A stretch of DNA of 64,000 bases from Nitrincola sp048264025 (GCF_048264025.1 NZ_JBLXDN010000002.1:124001-188000), one strand, 5' to 3'. Counted from the first letter of the stretch, positions 16,591 to 25,262 are shown. Translations and numbers: made by a program. Notes: a model not told the origin generated them from the letters alone.

Positions 16591-16681
16591 TATTTTTATA
16601 TAAATTTGTAAAATTTACCCAAGAATAAGACACTGCGCTGTATTATTACTGATAGGTATGTGGATCTGTGCAAAGTTTTCA

Positions 16682-16698
16682 AACTGGTCCTACCAGTT
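16682..16698. promoter_or_regulatory. Candidate GlcC operator, glcC-proximal copy
   Basis: AACTGGTCCTACCAGTT is a perfect 17-bp palindrome centred 52 bp upstream of the glcC start. Its 15-bp core is identical to the copy at 16576-16590. Two identical sites in one divergent promoter region suggest autoregulation together with control of glcDEFG. Confidence 0.75.
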
Positions 16699-16741
16699 AA
16701 TGTAAGGCAACCTTAAGTAAAGTGTAGCGGGTAAAAAGTTA

Positions 16742-17497
16742 ATGGTAGAAGAAGCGCGTCAGATCGCCGATCTAGTGGCTGATCGGATTGAAACCTTGAT
16801 ACTGGATGGTGTGCTTAAACCAAGGCAGCGATTGCCTTCAGAGCGGCAACTGTCAGAGAAACTGGGATTTTCCCGCTCAGCACTTCGAGAGGGGCTGAAA
16901 TTATTGCGTGCCCGTGGAATTATTCTGACTGAGCAGGGTCGTGGCTCCTATGTCGCCAGGATGATGCCAGAACCCTCTACGCCGCTGATGCATCTGTTTA
17001 GCGAGCACCCGCGCACCCTCTATGATCTGCTGGAGGTACGTGCGCTGCTGGAAGGAGAGTCAGCTCGTCTTGCCGCTATGCGCGGCACAGAGGCTGACTT
17101 CATCATGATTCGCCGCCGTTATGAAGAGATGGTGGCGCTGATACAGTCGGAAGAACCGGTGGAATTGCGTGAGCATGCCCGCGTTGATCATGCGTTTCAT
17201 CTGGCTGTGTGCGAGGCGTCGCACAACCCCGTATTGGTGCATACCCTGCAATCCCTGACTGATTTACTCATCAGTTCCGTGTTTGCCTCGCTGAACAACC
17301 TTTACCACCGTCCGGTGCAAAAGCGACAGATCGACCGACAGCACGCCCGATTATTTCATGCGGTGGTGGATCGTCTGCCGGAGCAGGCACGCCGAGCGGC
17401 GGTTGAGCATATTCAGGGTATTCGTGACGAGTTGCAGGATATTGAAGTGGAAGAGCAACGACTGCTACGTGCCTCCATGCGGCTGAATGGCTGGTGA
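16742..17497 (+). CDS. glcC: Glycolate operon regulator, GntR/FadR family
   Basis: 251 residues. The winged helix-turn-helix (about residues 8-72) contains LPSERQLSEKLGFSRSALREGL, almost as in Escherichia coli GlcC, and the FCD effector domain follows. In Escherichia coli GlcC activates the glycolate genes in response to glycolate. It is divergent from glcD and is followed within 34 bases by an LrgA/LrgB-type pair on the same strand. Two perfect TGGT-N3-ACCA palindromes lie just upstream. Confidence 0.94.
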   Translation: MVEEARQIADLVADRIETLILDGVLKPRQRLPSERQLSEKLGFSRSALREGLKLLRARGIILTEQGRGSYVARMMPEPSTPLMHLFSEHPRTLYDLLEVRALLEGESARLAAMRGTEADFIMIRRRYEEMVALIQSEEPVELREHARVDHAFHLAVCEASHNPVLVHTLQSLTDLLISSVFASLNNLYHRPVQKRQIDRQHARLFHAVVDRLPEQARRAAVEHIQGIRDELQDIEVEEQRLLRASMRLNGW

Positions 17498-17530
17498 TTA
17501 GGCTAGCGTAATTAATAATTAGGGTTTTCT

Positions 17531-17899
17531 ATGATTCAAGGTATGTTGATTCTACTGTTTTGTCAGTTGCTCGGAGAGTGGCTGATGGTGGCTCTGGGTG
17601 CGCCAATACCTGGACCGGTAGCCGGCATGTTGATTCTTTGGTTGGGGTTGCTGGTCTATGGCAAGGTGCCGGACACGCTGCGCTTGCCAGCCGAGGGTTT
17701 GATCCGTCATTTATCCCTGCTGTTTATTCCAGCAGGGGTGGGCTTAATGGTGTTTGCAGAGTTGTTGGCTGCACACTGGTTGGTGGTACTGTCATCGCTG
17801 CTAGGCAGTACGTTGATCACGCTAGTGTTAACTGTATGGATGATGCAACGCATGGAGACCTATAAGGCGCGTCGTCGAGGTGAACATGGAGATAGATAA
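17531..17899 (+). CDS. CidA/LrgA family membrane protein, candidate glycolate transporter subunit
   Basis: 122 residues with four predicted membrane helices and the LrgA/CidA signature (LGEWLMVALGAPIPGPVAGMLI, then LSLLFIPAGVGLM). The family was first linked to holin-like control of murein hydrolases. Relatives have since been shown to carry small organic acids: Bacillus PftA/PftB carries pyruvate, and the plant fusion PLGG1 carries glycolate and glycerate. Its position behind glcC makes glycolate the most likely substrate here; this is inference from context. It overlaps the LrgB-type gene by 14 bases. Confidence 0.9.
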   Translation: MIQGMLILLFCQLLGEWLMVALGAPIPGPVAGMLILWLGLLVYGKVPDTLRLPAEGLIRHLSLLFIPAGVGLMVFAELLAAHWLVVLSSLLGSTLITLVLTVWMMQRMETYKARRRGEHGDR

Positions 17900-18602
17900 T
17901 TTCTGGGTATACTTTGCCGCCCGTCCCTTGTTTTGGATTGTGGTGACCTTGATTGCATTTTTAGTGGCAACCTGGCTGAATCGTAAAGCAGGCGGTACCG
18001 CTTTGCTACACCCGGTTTTTGTCGCTATGGCGCTGATTATTTCATTGTTACTGTTAACTGGGACAGATTACGACACCTATTTTGAGGGCGCTCAGTTTAT
18101 TCATTTTTTACTCGGCCCGGCTACTGTGGCCTTGGCTATTCCCCTCTATGATCATATGGCGCGTATTCGTAAGCTGCTCCTGCCGGTATTGCTGTCCTGT
18201 TTGGTTGGCAGTGTAACGGCGGCTGTCACTGCGTTGGGTATTGGCCTGGTACTGGGTGGCCCTGACAGGTTGCTACTGTCGCTGGCTCCCAAGTCGGTCA
18301 CCTCACCAATCGCCATAGGTATTTCGGAACAGATTGGCGGCTATCCGTCCTTGTCTGCCGGGCTGGCGCTGTTAACCGGTATTATCGGTTGTTTGCTGGC
18401 ACCACTGGTGTTTCGCTTGCTAAAAGTGGAATCGCAAACGGCAAAAGGCTTTGCTCTGGGGTTGGCTGCACATGGTTTCGGTACCGCTTATGCGATGCAA
18501 ATCAGCTCCATAGCGGGTGCATTTGCCGGGCTGGCCATGGGCTTGACCGGGGTGGTGAGTTCGTTATTAATTCCCCTTATTGTGCGCATTTTAGGGTTAT
18601 GA
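17886..18602 (+). CDS. LrgB/CidB family membrane protein, candidate glycolate transporter subunit
   Basis: 238 residues from the ATG at 17886, which is preceded by GAGG; an in-frame GTG at 17880 overlaps that site. Six to eight hydrophobic segments are visible. The LrgB core LSLAPKSVTSPIAIGISEQIGG and the later AHGFGTAYAMQ motif are present. It always pairs with an LrgA-type partner. The gene order glcC-lrgA-lrgB, with no LctP/GlcA-type permease in the cluster, suggests that this pair moves glycolate across the inner membrane. Confidence 0.92.
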   Translation: MEIDNFWVYFAARPLFWIVVTLIAFLVATWLNRKAGGTALLHPVFVAMALIISLLLLTGTDYDTYFEGAQFIHFLLGPATVALAIPLYDHMARIRKLLLPVLLSCLVGSVTAAVTALGIGLVLGGPDRLLLSLAPKSVTSPIAIGISEQIGGYPSLSAGLALLTGIIGCLLAPLVFRLLKVESQTAKGFALGLAAHGFGTAYAMQISSIAGAFAGLAMGLTGVVSSLLIPLIVRILGL

Positions 18603-18668
18603 CACTATTCAATTGTTACTAATATAATAAATCGTAATAATGCTGTTTTGATATTCTCATTGGATTTA

Positions 18669-18697
18669 ACTGCTGCTATTTGCGACATTTCAGCAGT
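18669..18697. promoter_or_regulatory. Inverted repeat upstream of the aldehyde dehydrogenase gene
   Basis: ACTGCTG and CAGCAGT are separated by 15 bases, about 60-90 bp before the start codon at 18759. The spacing would suit a LysR-type regulator, one of which is encoded at the end of the same cluster. No T run follows, so it is not a terminator. Confidence 0.35.
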
Positions 18698-18758
18698 AAG
18701 AGGGGTTTGATCCTCAAGTGTTCAATGACAGTGAATATACAAGAGCGGAGTTCGAAAC

Positions 18759-20258
18759 ATGACAATAATAACTATAGAGCATTATATAGCGGGTCAGCGC
18801 GTGATGGGGGAATCCGCACGTACACAACCGGTTTTTAACCCGGCTACGGGTGAGCAAACTGGTGAAGTGAGGCTGGCTTCAAAAGCTGATGTTGAAAGTG
18901 CCGTTGCAGCGGCACGAAGTGCCTTTCCTGCTTGGGCTGCTATGCCTCCCTTGCGTCGAGCTCGTTTAATGAATCGCTTTTTACAGTTGGTCAACGAGAA
19001 CAAAGAGGCATTGGCTAAAGCGATTACCGCTGAACACGGAAAAGTGTTTACCGATGCCTGTGGCGAAGTGGAGCGTGGTATCGATATCATTGAGTTTGCC
19101 TGTGGCATTCCTCAACTGCTAAAAGGGGATTACACCGAGCAAGTCTCAACCGGAATTGATAACTGGACAATGCGACAGCCCTTGGGGGTAGTTGCTGGCA
19201 TTACACCCTTTAACTTCCCGGTCATGGTGCCTATGTGGATGTTTCCTGTAGCTATTGCTGCAGGCAATACCTTTGTACTCAAACCGTCTCCGACTGATCC
19301 TACGCCTGCTTTGATGTATGCTGATCTGATGCAGCAAGCCGGTTTTCCTGATGGTGTGTTTAATGTTATTCAGGGCGATAAAGAGGCCGTTGATGCGTTG
19401 ATTGAGCATGAGGATGTCCAGGCATTATCGTTTGTTGGTTCCACCCCTGTTGCAAACTATATTTATGAGCGTGGAGCACACTTTGGTAAACGAGTTCAGG
19501 TGTTGGGTGGTGCTAAAAACCATATGTTGATCATGCCTGATGCCGACCTGGATAAAACCATCGATGCACTGATGGGGGCTGCTTTCGGTTCTGCCGGTGA
19601 GCGTTGCATGGCTATTTCGGTTGCACTGTTTGTCGGTGATTCTGGGGATCTGATTATTCCGAAACTGATTGAAAGAACCCAGCAGCTAAAAGTCAAAAAT
19701 GGTCTGGAACTGGATGCGGAAATGGGGCCAATTGTTACGGCTCAAGCGCATCAGCGTATTAGTGACTATATCGCTCAGGGTGTTGAAGAGGGCGCTGAAC
19801 TTCTGGTCGATGGTCGAGGTTATACCGTGGCGGGACATGAGAAGGGTTATTGGTTAGGGGGTACTCTTTTCGACAAGGTCACACCAGAGATGCGCATTTA
19901 TAAAGAGGAGATTTTTGGTCCGGTTTTGGTCTGTCTTCGTGTAGCTAGTTTTGCCGACGGGTTGGATTTAATTAATCGTCATGAGTTTGGTAATGGCGTT
20001 TCATTGTTCACGCGTGACGGTAATGTAGCGCGAGAGTTTGGTCGTCTGGTACAAGTGGGTATGGTTGGTGTGAATGTGCCAATACCTGTACCTATGGCAT
20101 GGCATGGTTTTGGTGGCTGGAAGAAAAGTTTGTTTGGTGACATGCATGCCTATGGTGAAGAAGGTGTACGTTTCTACACCAAGCAAAAATCCATCATGCA
20201 GCGCTGGCCGGAAAGTATTGCTAGCGGTGCCGAATTCACTATGCCTGTATCTAATTAA
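18759..20258 (+). CDS. mmsA: CoA-acylating (methyl)malonate-semialdehyde dehydrogenase
   Basis: 499 residues of the MmsA branch of aldehyde dehydrogenases. The oxyanion asparagine is Asn152 in TPFNFP. The catalytic cysteine is Cys283 in GSAGERCMAIS. The family-specific GGAKNH (about 250-255) replaces the glutamate motif of hydrolytic enzymes, as expected for a CoA-acylating enzyme. Substrates in the family are methylmalonate semialdehyde (valine, thymine) and malonate semialdehyde, which gives acetyl-CoA. A GMC dehydrogenase and a LysR regulator follow, as in dddC/dddA pairs of DMSP and acrylate degraders. No valine-pathway partners such as mmsB are present, so malonate semialdehyde is preferred. 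Confidence 0.93.
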   Translation: MTIITIEHYIAGQRVMGESARTQPVFNPATGEQTGEVRLASKADVESAVAAARSAFPAWAAMPPLRRARLMNRFLQLVNENKEALAKAITAEHGKVFTDACGEVERGIDIIEFACGIPQLLKGDYTEQVSTGIDNWTMRQPLGVVAGITPFNFPVMVPMWMFPVAIAAGNTFVLKPSPTDPTPALMYADLMQQAGFPDGVFNVIQGDKEAVDALIEHEDVQALSFVGSTPVANYIYERGAHFGKRVQVLGGAKNHMLIMPDADLDKTIDALMGAAFGSAGERCMAISVALFVGDSGDLIIPKLIERTQQLKVKNGLELDAEMGPIVTAQAHQRISDYIAQGVEEGAELLVDGRGYTVAGHEKGYWLGGTLFDKVTPEMRIYKEEIFGPVLVCLRVASFADGLDLINRHEFGNGVSLFTRDGNVAREFGRLVQVGMVGVNVPIPVPMAWHGFGGWKKSLFGDMHAYGEEGVRFYTKQKSIMQRWPESIASGAEFTMPVSN

Positions 20259-20272
20259 GCCAGGAGATCGCT

Positions 20273-21934
20273 ATGCCTCGTGATCCCTATGATTATATTG
20301 TTATTGGTGCTGGCTCAGCCGGTTGTCTGTTGGCAAACCGGCTGAGCCAGGACCCGACCAAAAGTGTGCTGCTGATCGAAGCTGGCAAGAAAGACAACTA
20401 CCATTGGATTCATATTCCAGTGGGGTATCTTTACTGCATTGGAAATCCCAGAACAGATTGGTTGTTTCAGACAGAGCCAGATGCCGGGCTCAATGGTCGT
20501 TCCTTGCGTTATCCTCGCGGTAAAACCCTCGGTGGCTGCTCTTCAATTAATGGCATGATCTACATGCGTGGCCAGACGCGGGATTATGACAACTGGGCTG
20601 AGCTTAGCGGTGATGATGCGTGGAATTGGGAAAACTGCCTTGCGGATTTTATCAAGCATGAACACCACTATCGATTGGATGAAGGGCAGGACCCAGTCTT
20701 GGCCAGCGGTGAACGTTTTTCACAACTGCATGGCCACGGGGGGGAGTGGCGGGTTGAAAAGCAGCGCTTGCGCTGGGAAGTACTGGAACGTTTTGCTGAA
20801 GCCGCTGTTCAGTCCGGCGTACCCAAAACAGACGACTTTAATCAAGGTGATAATCAAGGGGTCGGGTACTTCGATGTGAATCAATCTAAGGGCTGGCGCT
20901 GGAATACTTCAAAGGCCTTTTTAAGGCCGGTGAAGCAGCGTTCCAATCTTAGTATTTGGACAGAGTCCCAGGTTGAACGGCTGATTTTGGACACCCCCGT
21001 CGGTGGCCAGCCTCGTTGTGTTGGTGCCATTATTCGCCGAGGTGGTGATGCCATTACGGTTCGAGCCACTAAAGAAGTGATCCTGTCTGCAGGTGCGATC
21101 GGCTCTCCGCAATTGCTACAACTGTCTGGCATAGGTCCGGCAGATCTGTTGCGTCAGCATGGTATTGACGTACACGTTGATGCCCCTGGCGTGGGCGAGA
21201 ATCTGCAAGATCATTTGCAAATTCGTGCGGTATTCAAAGTGAAGGGAGTGAAAACACTCAATACCATGGCTAACAGCTTGCTGGGTAAGACCGCAATAGG
21301 TTTGGAATATATGCTCAAGCGTTCAGGCCCGATGAGTATGTCCCCCAGTCAGTTAGGTGCTTTCACCAAGTCTGATCCTGATCAGCCCCATGCCAACCTT
21401 GAGTATCATGTGCAGCCGTTGAGTCTGGATGCTTTTGGTGAAGACTTACACCCTTTCCCCGCGTTTACGGCAAGCGTCTGTAATCTCAATCCAACCAGTC
21501 GCGGTTATGTCCGGATTCGTTCAAATAAGTTTGATGCGCCACCTATCATTGCTCCGAACTACCTTAGTACGGATGAAGATCGAAAAGTCGCTGCGCAAAG
21601 CCTGCGGCAAGTCCGTGAAATTGTTGCACAACCGGCCTTGCAGCAGTATGAACCGGAAGAATGGCGCCCTGGTGTGCAGTACCAGACAGATGATGAGTTG
21701 GCCATGCTGGCAGGTGATATTGCGACTACCATTTTTCATCCAGTCGGTACTGTGAAGATGGGACGTGATGATGATCCGATGGCGGTGGTTGACTCACATT
21801 TAAGGGTAAAGGGGGTGCAGGGTTTGAGAGTTGTCGATGCCAGTATTATGCCTGTGATTACCAGCGGGAATACAAACTCACCGACACTGATGATTGCGGA
21901 AAAAGCGGCTGGATGGATTATCAATTCTGAATAG
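20273..21934 (+). CDS. GMC-family FAD alcohol dehydrogenase, candidate 3-hydroxypropionate dehydrogenase (DddA-like)
   Basis: 553 residues with the GMC glucose-methanol-choline fold. The FAD dinucleotide motif GAGSAG is at 12-17 with acceptor Glu36. The GMC signature RGKTLGGCSSINGM is near residue 83. The C-terminal catalytic pair lies in FHPVGTVKMG and SGNTNSPT. It resembles choline and alkanol dehydrogenases, but no betB or betI is nearby. It starts 14 bases after the mmsA-type gene with its own GGAG site. With that partner it most resembles DddA, which oxidises 3-hydroxypropionate to malonate semialdehyde. Other primary alcohols remain possible substrates. Confidence 0.88.
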   Translation: MPRDPYDYIVIGAGSAGCLLANRLSQDPTKSVLLIEAGKKDNYHWIHIPVGYLYCIGNPRTDWLFQTEPDAGLNGRSLRYPRGKTLGGCSSINGMIYMRGQTRDYDNWAELSGDDAWNWENCLADFIKHEHHYRLDEGQDPVLASGERFSQLHGHGGEWRVEKQRLRWEVLERFAEAAVQSGVPKTDDFNQGDNQGVGYFDVNQSKGWRWNTSKAFLRPVKQRSNLSIWTESQVERLILDTPVGGQPRCVGAIIRRGGDAITVRATKEVILSAGAIGSPQLLQLSGIGPADLLRQHGIDVHVDAPGVGENLQDHLQIRAVFKVKGVKTLNTMANSLLGKTAIGLEYMLKRSGPMSMSPSQLGAFTKSDPDQPHANLEYHVQPLSLDAFGEDLHPFPAFTASVCNLNPTSRGYVRIRSNKFDAPPIIAPNYLSTDEDRKVAAQSLRQVREIVAQPALQQYEPEEWRPGVQYQTDDELAMLAGDIATTIFHPVGTVKMGRDDDPMAVVDSHLRVKGVQGLRVVDASIMPVITSGNTNSPTLMIAEKAAGWIINSE

Positions 21935-21976
21935 CGGCACCACACCCAATGCAATACTTTGCAGGCTGGAAGTGAT

Positions 21977-22864
21977 ATGGACTATGCGTTAATCAAAGCG
22001 TTTGTGACAATTGCACAGGAAGGAAATCTAACCCGAGCGGCTGATCGCTTGTGTATTACACAGCCGGCACTCAGCCTGCAGTTAAAAAAATTGCAACTGT
22101 CACTAGGGCTGGTGTTATTCAAACGAACGCCACGTGGTATGCAGTTAACCGATGAAGGGCGACGTTTGCTTTCATCGGCAGAGCAGGCCCTGGACTCATT
22201 GACTGCATTTAACTCCGCAGCTTCAGGTCTTCGAGGCGTGATTCATGGTGAATTGAAGATTGGCACAATTGTTGATCCTGAATTTCTCAGGCTTGGATCA
22301 TTTCTGAGGCTTATGGCTAATCATCATCCGGGCTTATCCTACGAGCTTCGTCAGGGGATTTCAGGTTCAATCCTGCGTGAAATTGAGCTGGGTACACTGG
22401 ATGTTGCGTTTACCCTGGGGTTTCCTGGGTTGCATGAGCTACAAAGTCGGTTTTGTGTGCATAGGTTGGCTGATTTTAATTATCGAGTTATCGCACCGCC
22501 CAGTTGGCGTAGTTTAGTCAAGGGCAAGGATTGGCGAGCGTTGTCGAGCTTGCCTTGGATCGCAACCCCCTCTGATTCGGCTCACCATCGCCTTTTGAGT
22601 CGTGTGTTTGCTGAGTTGTCGATTGAGCCTAATATAGTGGCAAAAGTGGATGTTGAGTCATCGATGATGGACTTGGTGCGCTCTGGCGTGGCATTAGCGC
22701 TTGCCCGTGACACGCTGGCGTTAAGGGCGGCGCATGAGCAGGGTATCGTGATTGCGGATAAAGTCAGTATTGATGCGTCTTTAGGATTTGTGTGCCGAAA
22801 GGATCGTATTGCCGAACCTCCTGTGCAAGCCGCAATGGATATCGTCCGTGCTGTTTGGGGGTGA
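21977..22864 (+). CDS. LysR-family transcriptional regulator
   Basis: 295 residues from the ATG at 21977, which has a GGAAG site. The frame can be extended six codons to a TTG without a better site. The N-terminal helix-turn-helix (TRAADRLCITQPALSLQLKKLQ pattern, about 18-40) and a C-terminal substrate-binding domain are typical. It is transcribed in the same direction as the two oxidoreductase genes, 42 bases behind them, so it probably regulates them. The inducer is unknown; 3-hydroxypropionate or acrylate would fit the suggested pathway. Confidence 0.9.
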   Translation: MDYALIKAFVTIAQEGNLTRAADRLCITQPALSLQLKKLQLSLGLVLFKRTPRGMQLTDEGRRLLSSAEQALDSLTAFNSAASGLRGVIHGELKIGTIVDPEFLRLGSFLRLMANHHPGLSYELRQGISGSILREIELGTLDVAFTLGFPGLHELQSRFCVHRLADFNYRVIAPPSWRSLVKGKDWRALSSLPWIATPSDSAHHRLLSRVFAELSIEPNIVAKVDVESSMMDLVRSGVALALARDTLALRAAHEQGIVIADKVSIDASLGFVCRKDRIAEPPVQAAMDIVRAVWG

Positions 22865-22959
22865 AGCTATCAGCTCTATAGCCAATGGATTATTGCATGT
22901 TGCTCTGTCGCACAGTAAAGTTTTGCGCTTGTCACGATAAGACTGAGGCTTGAGCGTTT

Positions 22960-24066
22960 ATGACACCCTTAGAGCGTTACCAAAAAGATCTATTGCGCGA
23001 GGATTTTTCCTATGACGCTACGCAGGAAATGGCTGTCAAACACTTGCAGCGCCTTTATGATGAGTTGATCGAATCGGTAAATGCACCTGTACCCAGTATG
23101 ATTCGTCGCCTTTCGGGTATGATTCGTAAAGAGCAGCGCGAGCCTTTGAAGGGGTTGTACTTCTGGGGTGGGGTCGGGCGCGGCAAGACCTATCTTATGG
23201 ACACCTTTTACGACAGCCTGCCGTTTGAGCAGAAGACCCGTACACACTTTCACCGCTTTATGCAGCGCGTACATCAAGAGCTTAAGCAACTTGAAGGCAC
23301 AAAAAATCCCTTGGTGCAGATAGGTAAAAAGTTTGCTGATGAATCACGGATCATTTGTTTCGATGAGTTTTTTGTATCAGATATCACTGATGCCATGATT
23401 CTGGGTGGTTTGTTGGAGCAGTTGTTTGCTAATGGTGTTTCGCTGGTGGCAACCTCCAATATTGTACCGGATGGTTTGTACAAAGATGGTTTGCAGCGGG
23501 CGCGCTTTCTACCTGCCATCGCTTTGCTGAATAAATTCACTGAAGTGGTCAATGTCGATGGCGGTATCGACTATCGACTGCGGGTGCTTGAGCAGGCAGA
23601 GTTATATCACTACCCGTTGGATGAGCAGGCTGATATCAGCCTTAATGGTAGCTTTGAGAGTCTGGCGCCGGATATAAGTGAGGCCAGAAATGATCAGTTG
23701 GTTGAGGTAAATGGCCGCCATATTCGTTGTCGCCGGGTATGTGAAGATGTGATCTGGTTTGATTTTAAAGAGCTGTGTGAAGGTCCAAGATCACAGAATG
23801 ACTATATTGAACTCGGTAAGATCTACCATGAAGTGTTAATCAGTAATGTGCCGCAACTGGGGCGGCAAAATGATGACGCCGCGCGGCGTTTTATCAATCT
23901 GGTCGATGAGTTTTATGATAGTGGCGTCAAGTTGATCCTGTCAGCCGAAGTCAGTATTCATGACATTTATACTGAAGGACGTCTATCCTTTGAAATAGAC
24001 CGGACCAAAAGCCGATTGCTGGAAATGCAGTCCCATGAGTATCTGGCGAAAGCGCACCGGGCTTGA
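22960..24066 (+). CDS. zapE: Cell division ATPase ZapE (AFG1 family)
   Basis: 368 residues of the AFG1/ZapE P-loop ATPase family. Walker A is GGVGRGKT (70-77) and the Walker B region is IICFDEFFVSDI. In Escherichia coli ZapE associates with the FtsZ ring and is needed under some stress conditions; mitochondrial relatives assist turnover of respiratory-chain subunits. Length and motifs are standard. The gene commonly lies just upstream of rplM-rpsI in gammaproteobacteria, and does so here except for one inserted reductase gene. Confidence 0.95.
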   Translation: MTPLERYQKDLLREDFSYDATQEMAVKHLQRLYDELIESVNAPVPSMIRRLSGMIRKEQREPLKGLYFWGGVGRGKTYLMDTFYDSLPFEQKTRTHFHRFMQRVHQELKQLEGTKNPLVQIGKKFADESRIICFDEFFVSDITDAMILGGLLEQLFANGVSLVATSNIVPDGLYKDGLQRARFLPAIALLNKFTEVVNVDGGIDYRLRVLEQAELYHYPLDEQADISLNGSFESLAPDISEARNDQLVEVNGRHIRCRRVCEDVIWFDFKELCEGPRSQNDYIELGKIYHEVLISNVPQLGRQNDDAARRFINLVDEFYDSGVKLILSAEVSIHDIYTEGRLSFEIDRTKSRLLEMQSHEYLAKAHRA

Positions 24067-24136
24067 TGTGAGGGTATCAATACGGACGTAACAAAAAACA
24101 ATAAATCACCTGGACACCAGGATAAGCGGAGGTTGT

Positions 24137-25120
24137 ATGTTTAACGCAGTGGTCATCGACAAAGACGATCAGGGATACCACGCCACATTGAGCCAGGTGG
24201 ATGAGTCGCAGCTACCTGATGGTGATGTGTTGGTCAAAGTGGAATACAGCACGCTTAACTATAAGGACGGTTTGGCTATTACCGGTAAGGGGCCTGTGGT
24301 TCGTAAGTTTCCCATGGTACCGGGTATCGATTTGGCTGGTAGGGTACTGGAAAGTGATTCTGAGCGTTTTTCACCGGGTGATCAGGTTGTGTTGAATGGC
24401 TGGGGTGTCGGTGAAGTGCATTGGGGTGGATTGGCTGAAAAAGCGCGCTTGAAAAGTGAGTGGCTTATCCCTCTTCCAGAGGGCTTGAGTGCTCGCGAAG
24501 TCATGACAGCAGGTACAGCGGGCTATACCGCCATGCTCTGTGTCATGGCGCTGGAAAAGCAGGGTGTTAAGCCAGAGGCGGGCGATGTGCTGGTTACTGG
24601 TGCCAATGGCGGAGTGGGTAGCTTTGCCGTGAAGCTTCTGAGTCGACTGGGTTACCGGGTAGTAGCATCAACCGGGCGTCCGGAAGAGTCTGCCTATCTG
24701 ACAGACCTGGGTGCAGCAGAAATTATTCCGCGCTCAGATCTGAGTGAGCCGGGTAAGCCCCTGCAGAAGGAACGTTGGGCGGCAGTAGTGGACTCAGCTG
24801 GCAGTCATACGCTCGCGAATGCTTGTGCACAAATGCGTTATGGCGGTGTGGTGGCCGCCTGTGGGCTGGCGCAGGGCATGGAGTTTCCATCCAGTGTGGC
24901 ACCCTTTATTTTGCGCGGTGTTACCTTGGCAGGTATCGACAGTGTGATGCGCCCGCTGGATGATCGTATTGAAGCCTGGTCACGCTTGTCGCAATTATTG
25001 GAATCGGCTGATTTTGACACTATAGGGCAAGAGATAGGACTGGATCAGGTTATTGAAACGGCTGGCGCGTTGATGGATGGTCAGGTGCGAGGACGTGTGC
25101 TGGTTAATCTGGCCAGGTAG
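24137..25120 (+). CDS. acuI: Acrylyl-CoA reductase family quinone oxidoreductase (AcuI/YhdH)
   Basis: 327 residues of the MDR superfamily, YhdH/AcuI subgroup, zinc-free. The NADPH-binding motif is TGANGGVG (154-161). The subgroup signatures STLNYKDGLAITGKGP and LNGWGVGEVHWGGLAEKAR match Escherichia coli YhdH closely. AcuI reduces acryloyl-CoA to propionyl-CoA and detoxifies acrylate formed from DMSP. It has a strong GGAGG site 70 bases after zapE. It lies 1.3 kb from the DddA/DddC-like cluster, which may or may not be meaningful because yhdH is also found in non-marine genomes. Confidence 0.92.
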   Translation: MFNAVVIDKDDQGYHATLSQVDESQLPDGDVLVKVEYSTLNYKDGLAITGKGPVVRKFPMVPGIDLAGRVLESDSERFSPGDQVVLNGWGVGEVHWGGLAEKARLKSEWLIPLPEGLSAREVMTAGTAGYTAMLCVMALEKQGVKPEAGDVLVTGANGGVGSFAVKLLSRLGYRVVASTGRPEESAYLTDLGAAEIIPRSDLSEPGKPLQKERWAAVVDSAGSHTLANACAQMRYGGVVAACGLAQGMEFPSSVAPFILRGVTLAGIDSVMRPLDDRIEAWSRLSQLLESADFDTIGQEIGLDQVIETAGALMDGQVRGRVLVNLAR

Positions 25121-25207
25121 CAGGGTAGATACTAAGCGAGCCAATCGATTTAGATGAAGATTTGAGTCGGCGGTTAGTTGGTTAAAAAATTATCAAATGG
25201 GCTCGTC

Positions 25208-25231
25208 TTTTTGAGAAAACCCCAGTATAAT
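25208..25231 (+). promoter_or_regulatory. Probable rplM-rpsI promoter (-10 element)
   Basis: A consensus tataat lies at 25226-25231. No good -35 hexamer is visible at 16-18 bp. The expected transcript would start near 25238, giving a leader of about 115 bases before rplM. Confidence 0.5.
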
Positions 25232-25262
25232 CTCGCCTCCCGTAAATAGCGGGTATGCGAAG

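Noticed and set aside
20273..21934. Choline dehydrogenase BetA
   Set aside because: The fold is the same, but no betB, betI or choline transporter is adjacent, and the partner is a CoA-acylating semialdehyde dehydrogenase.
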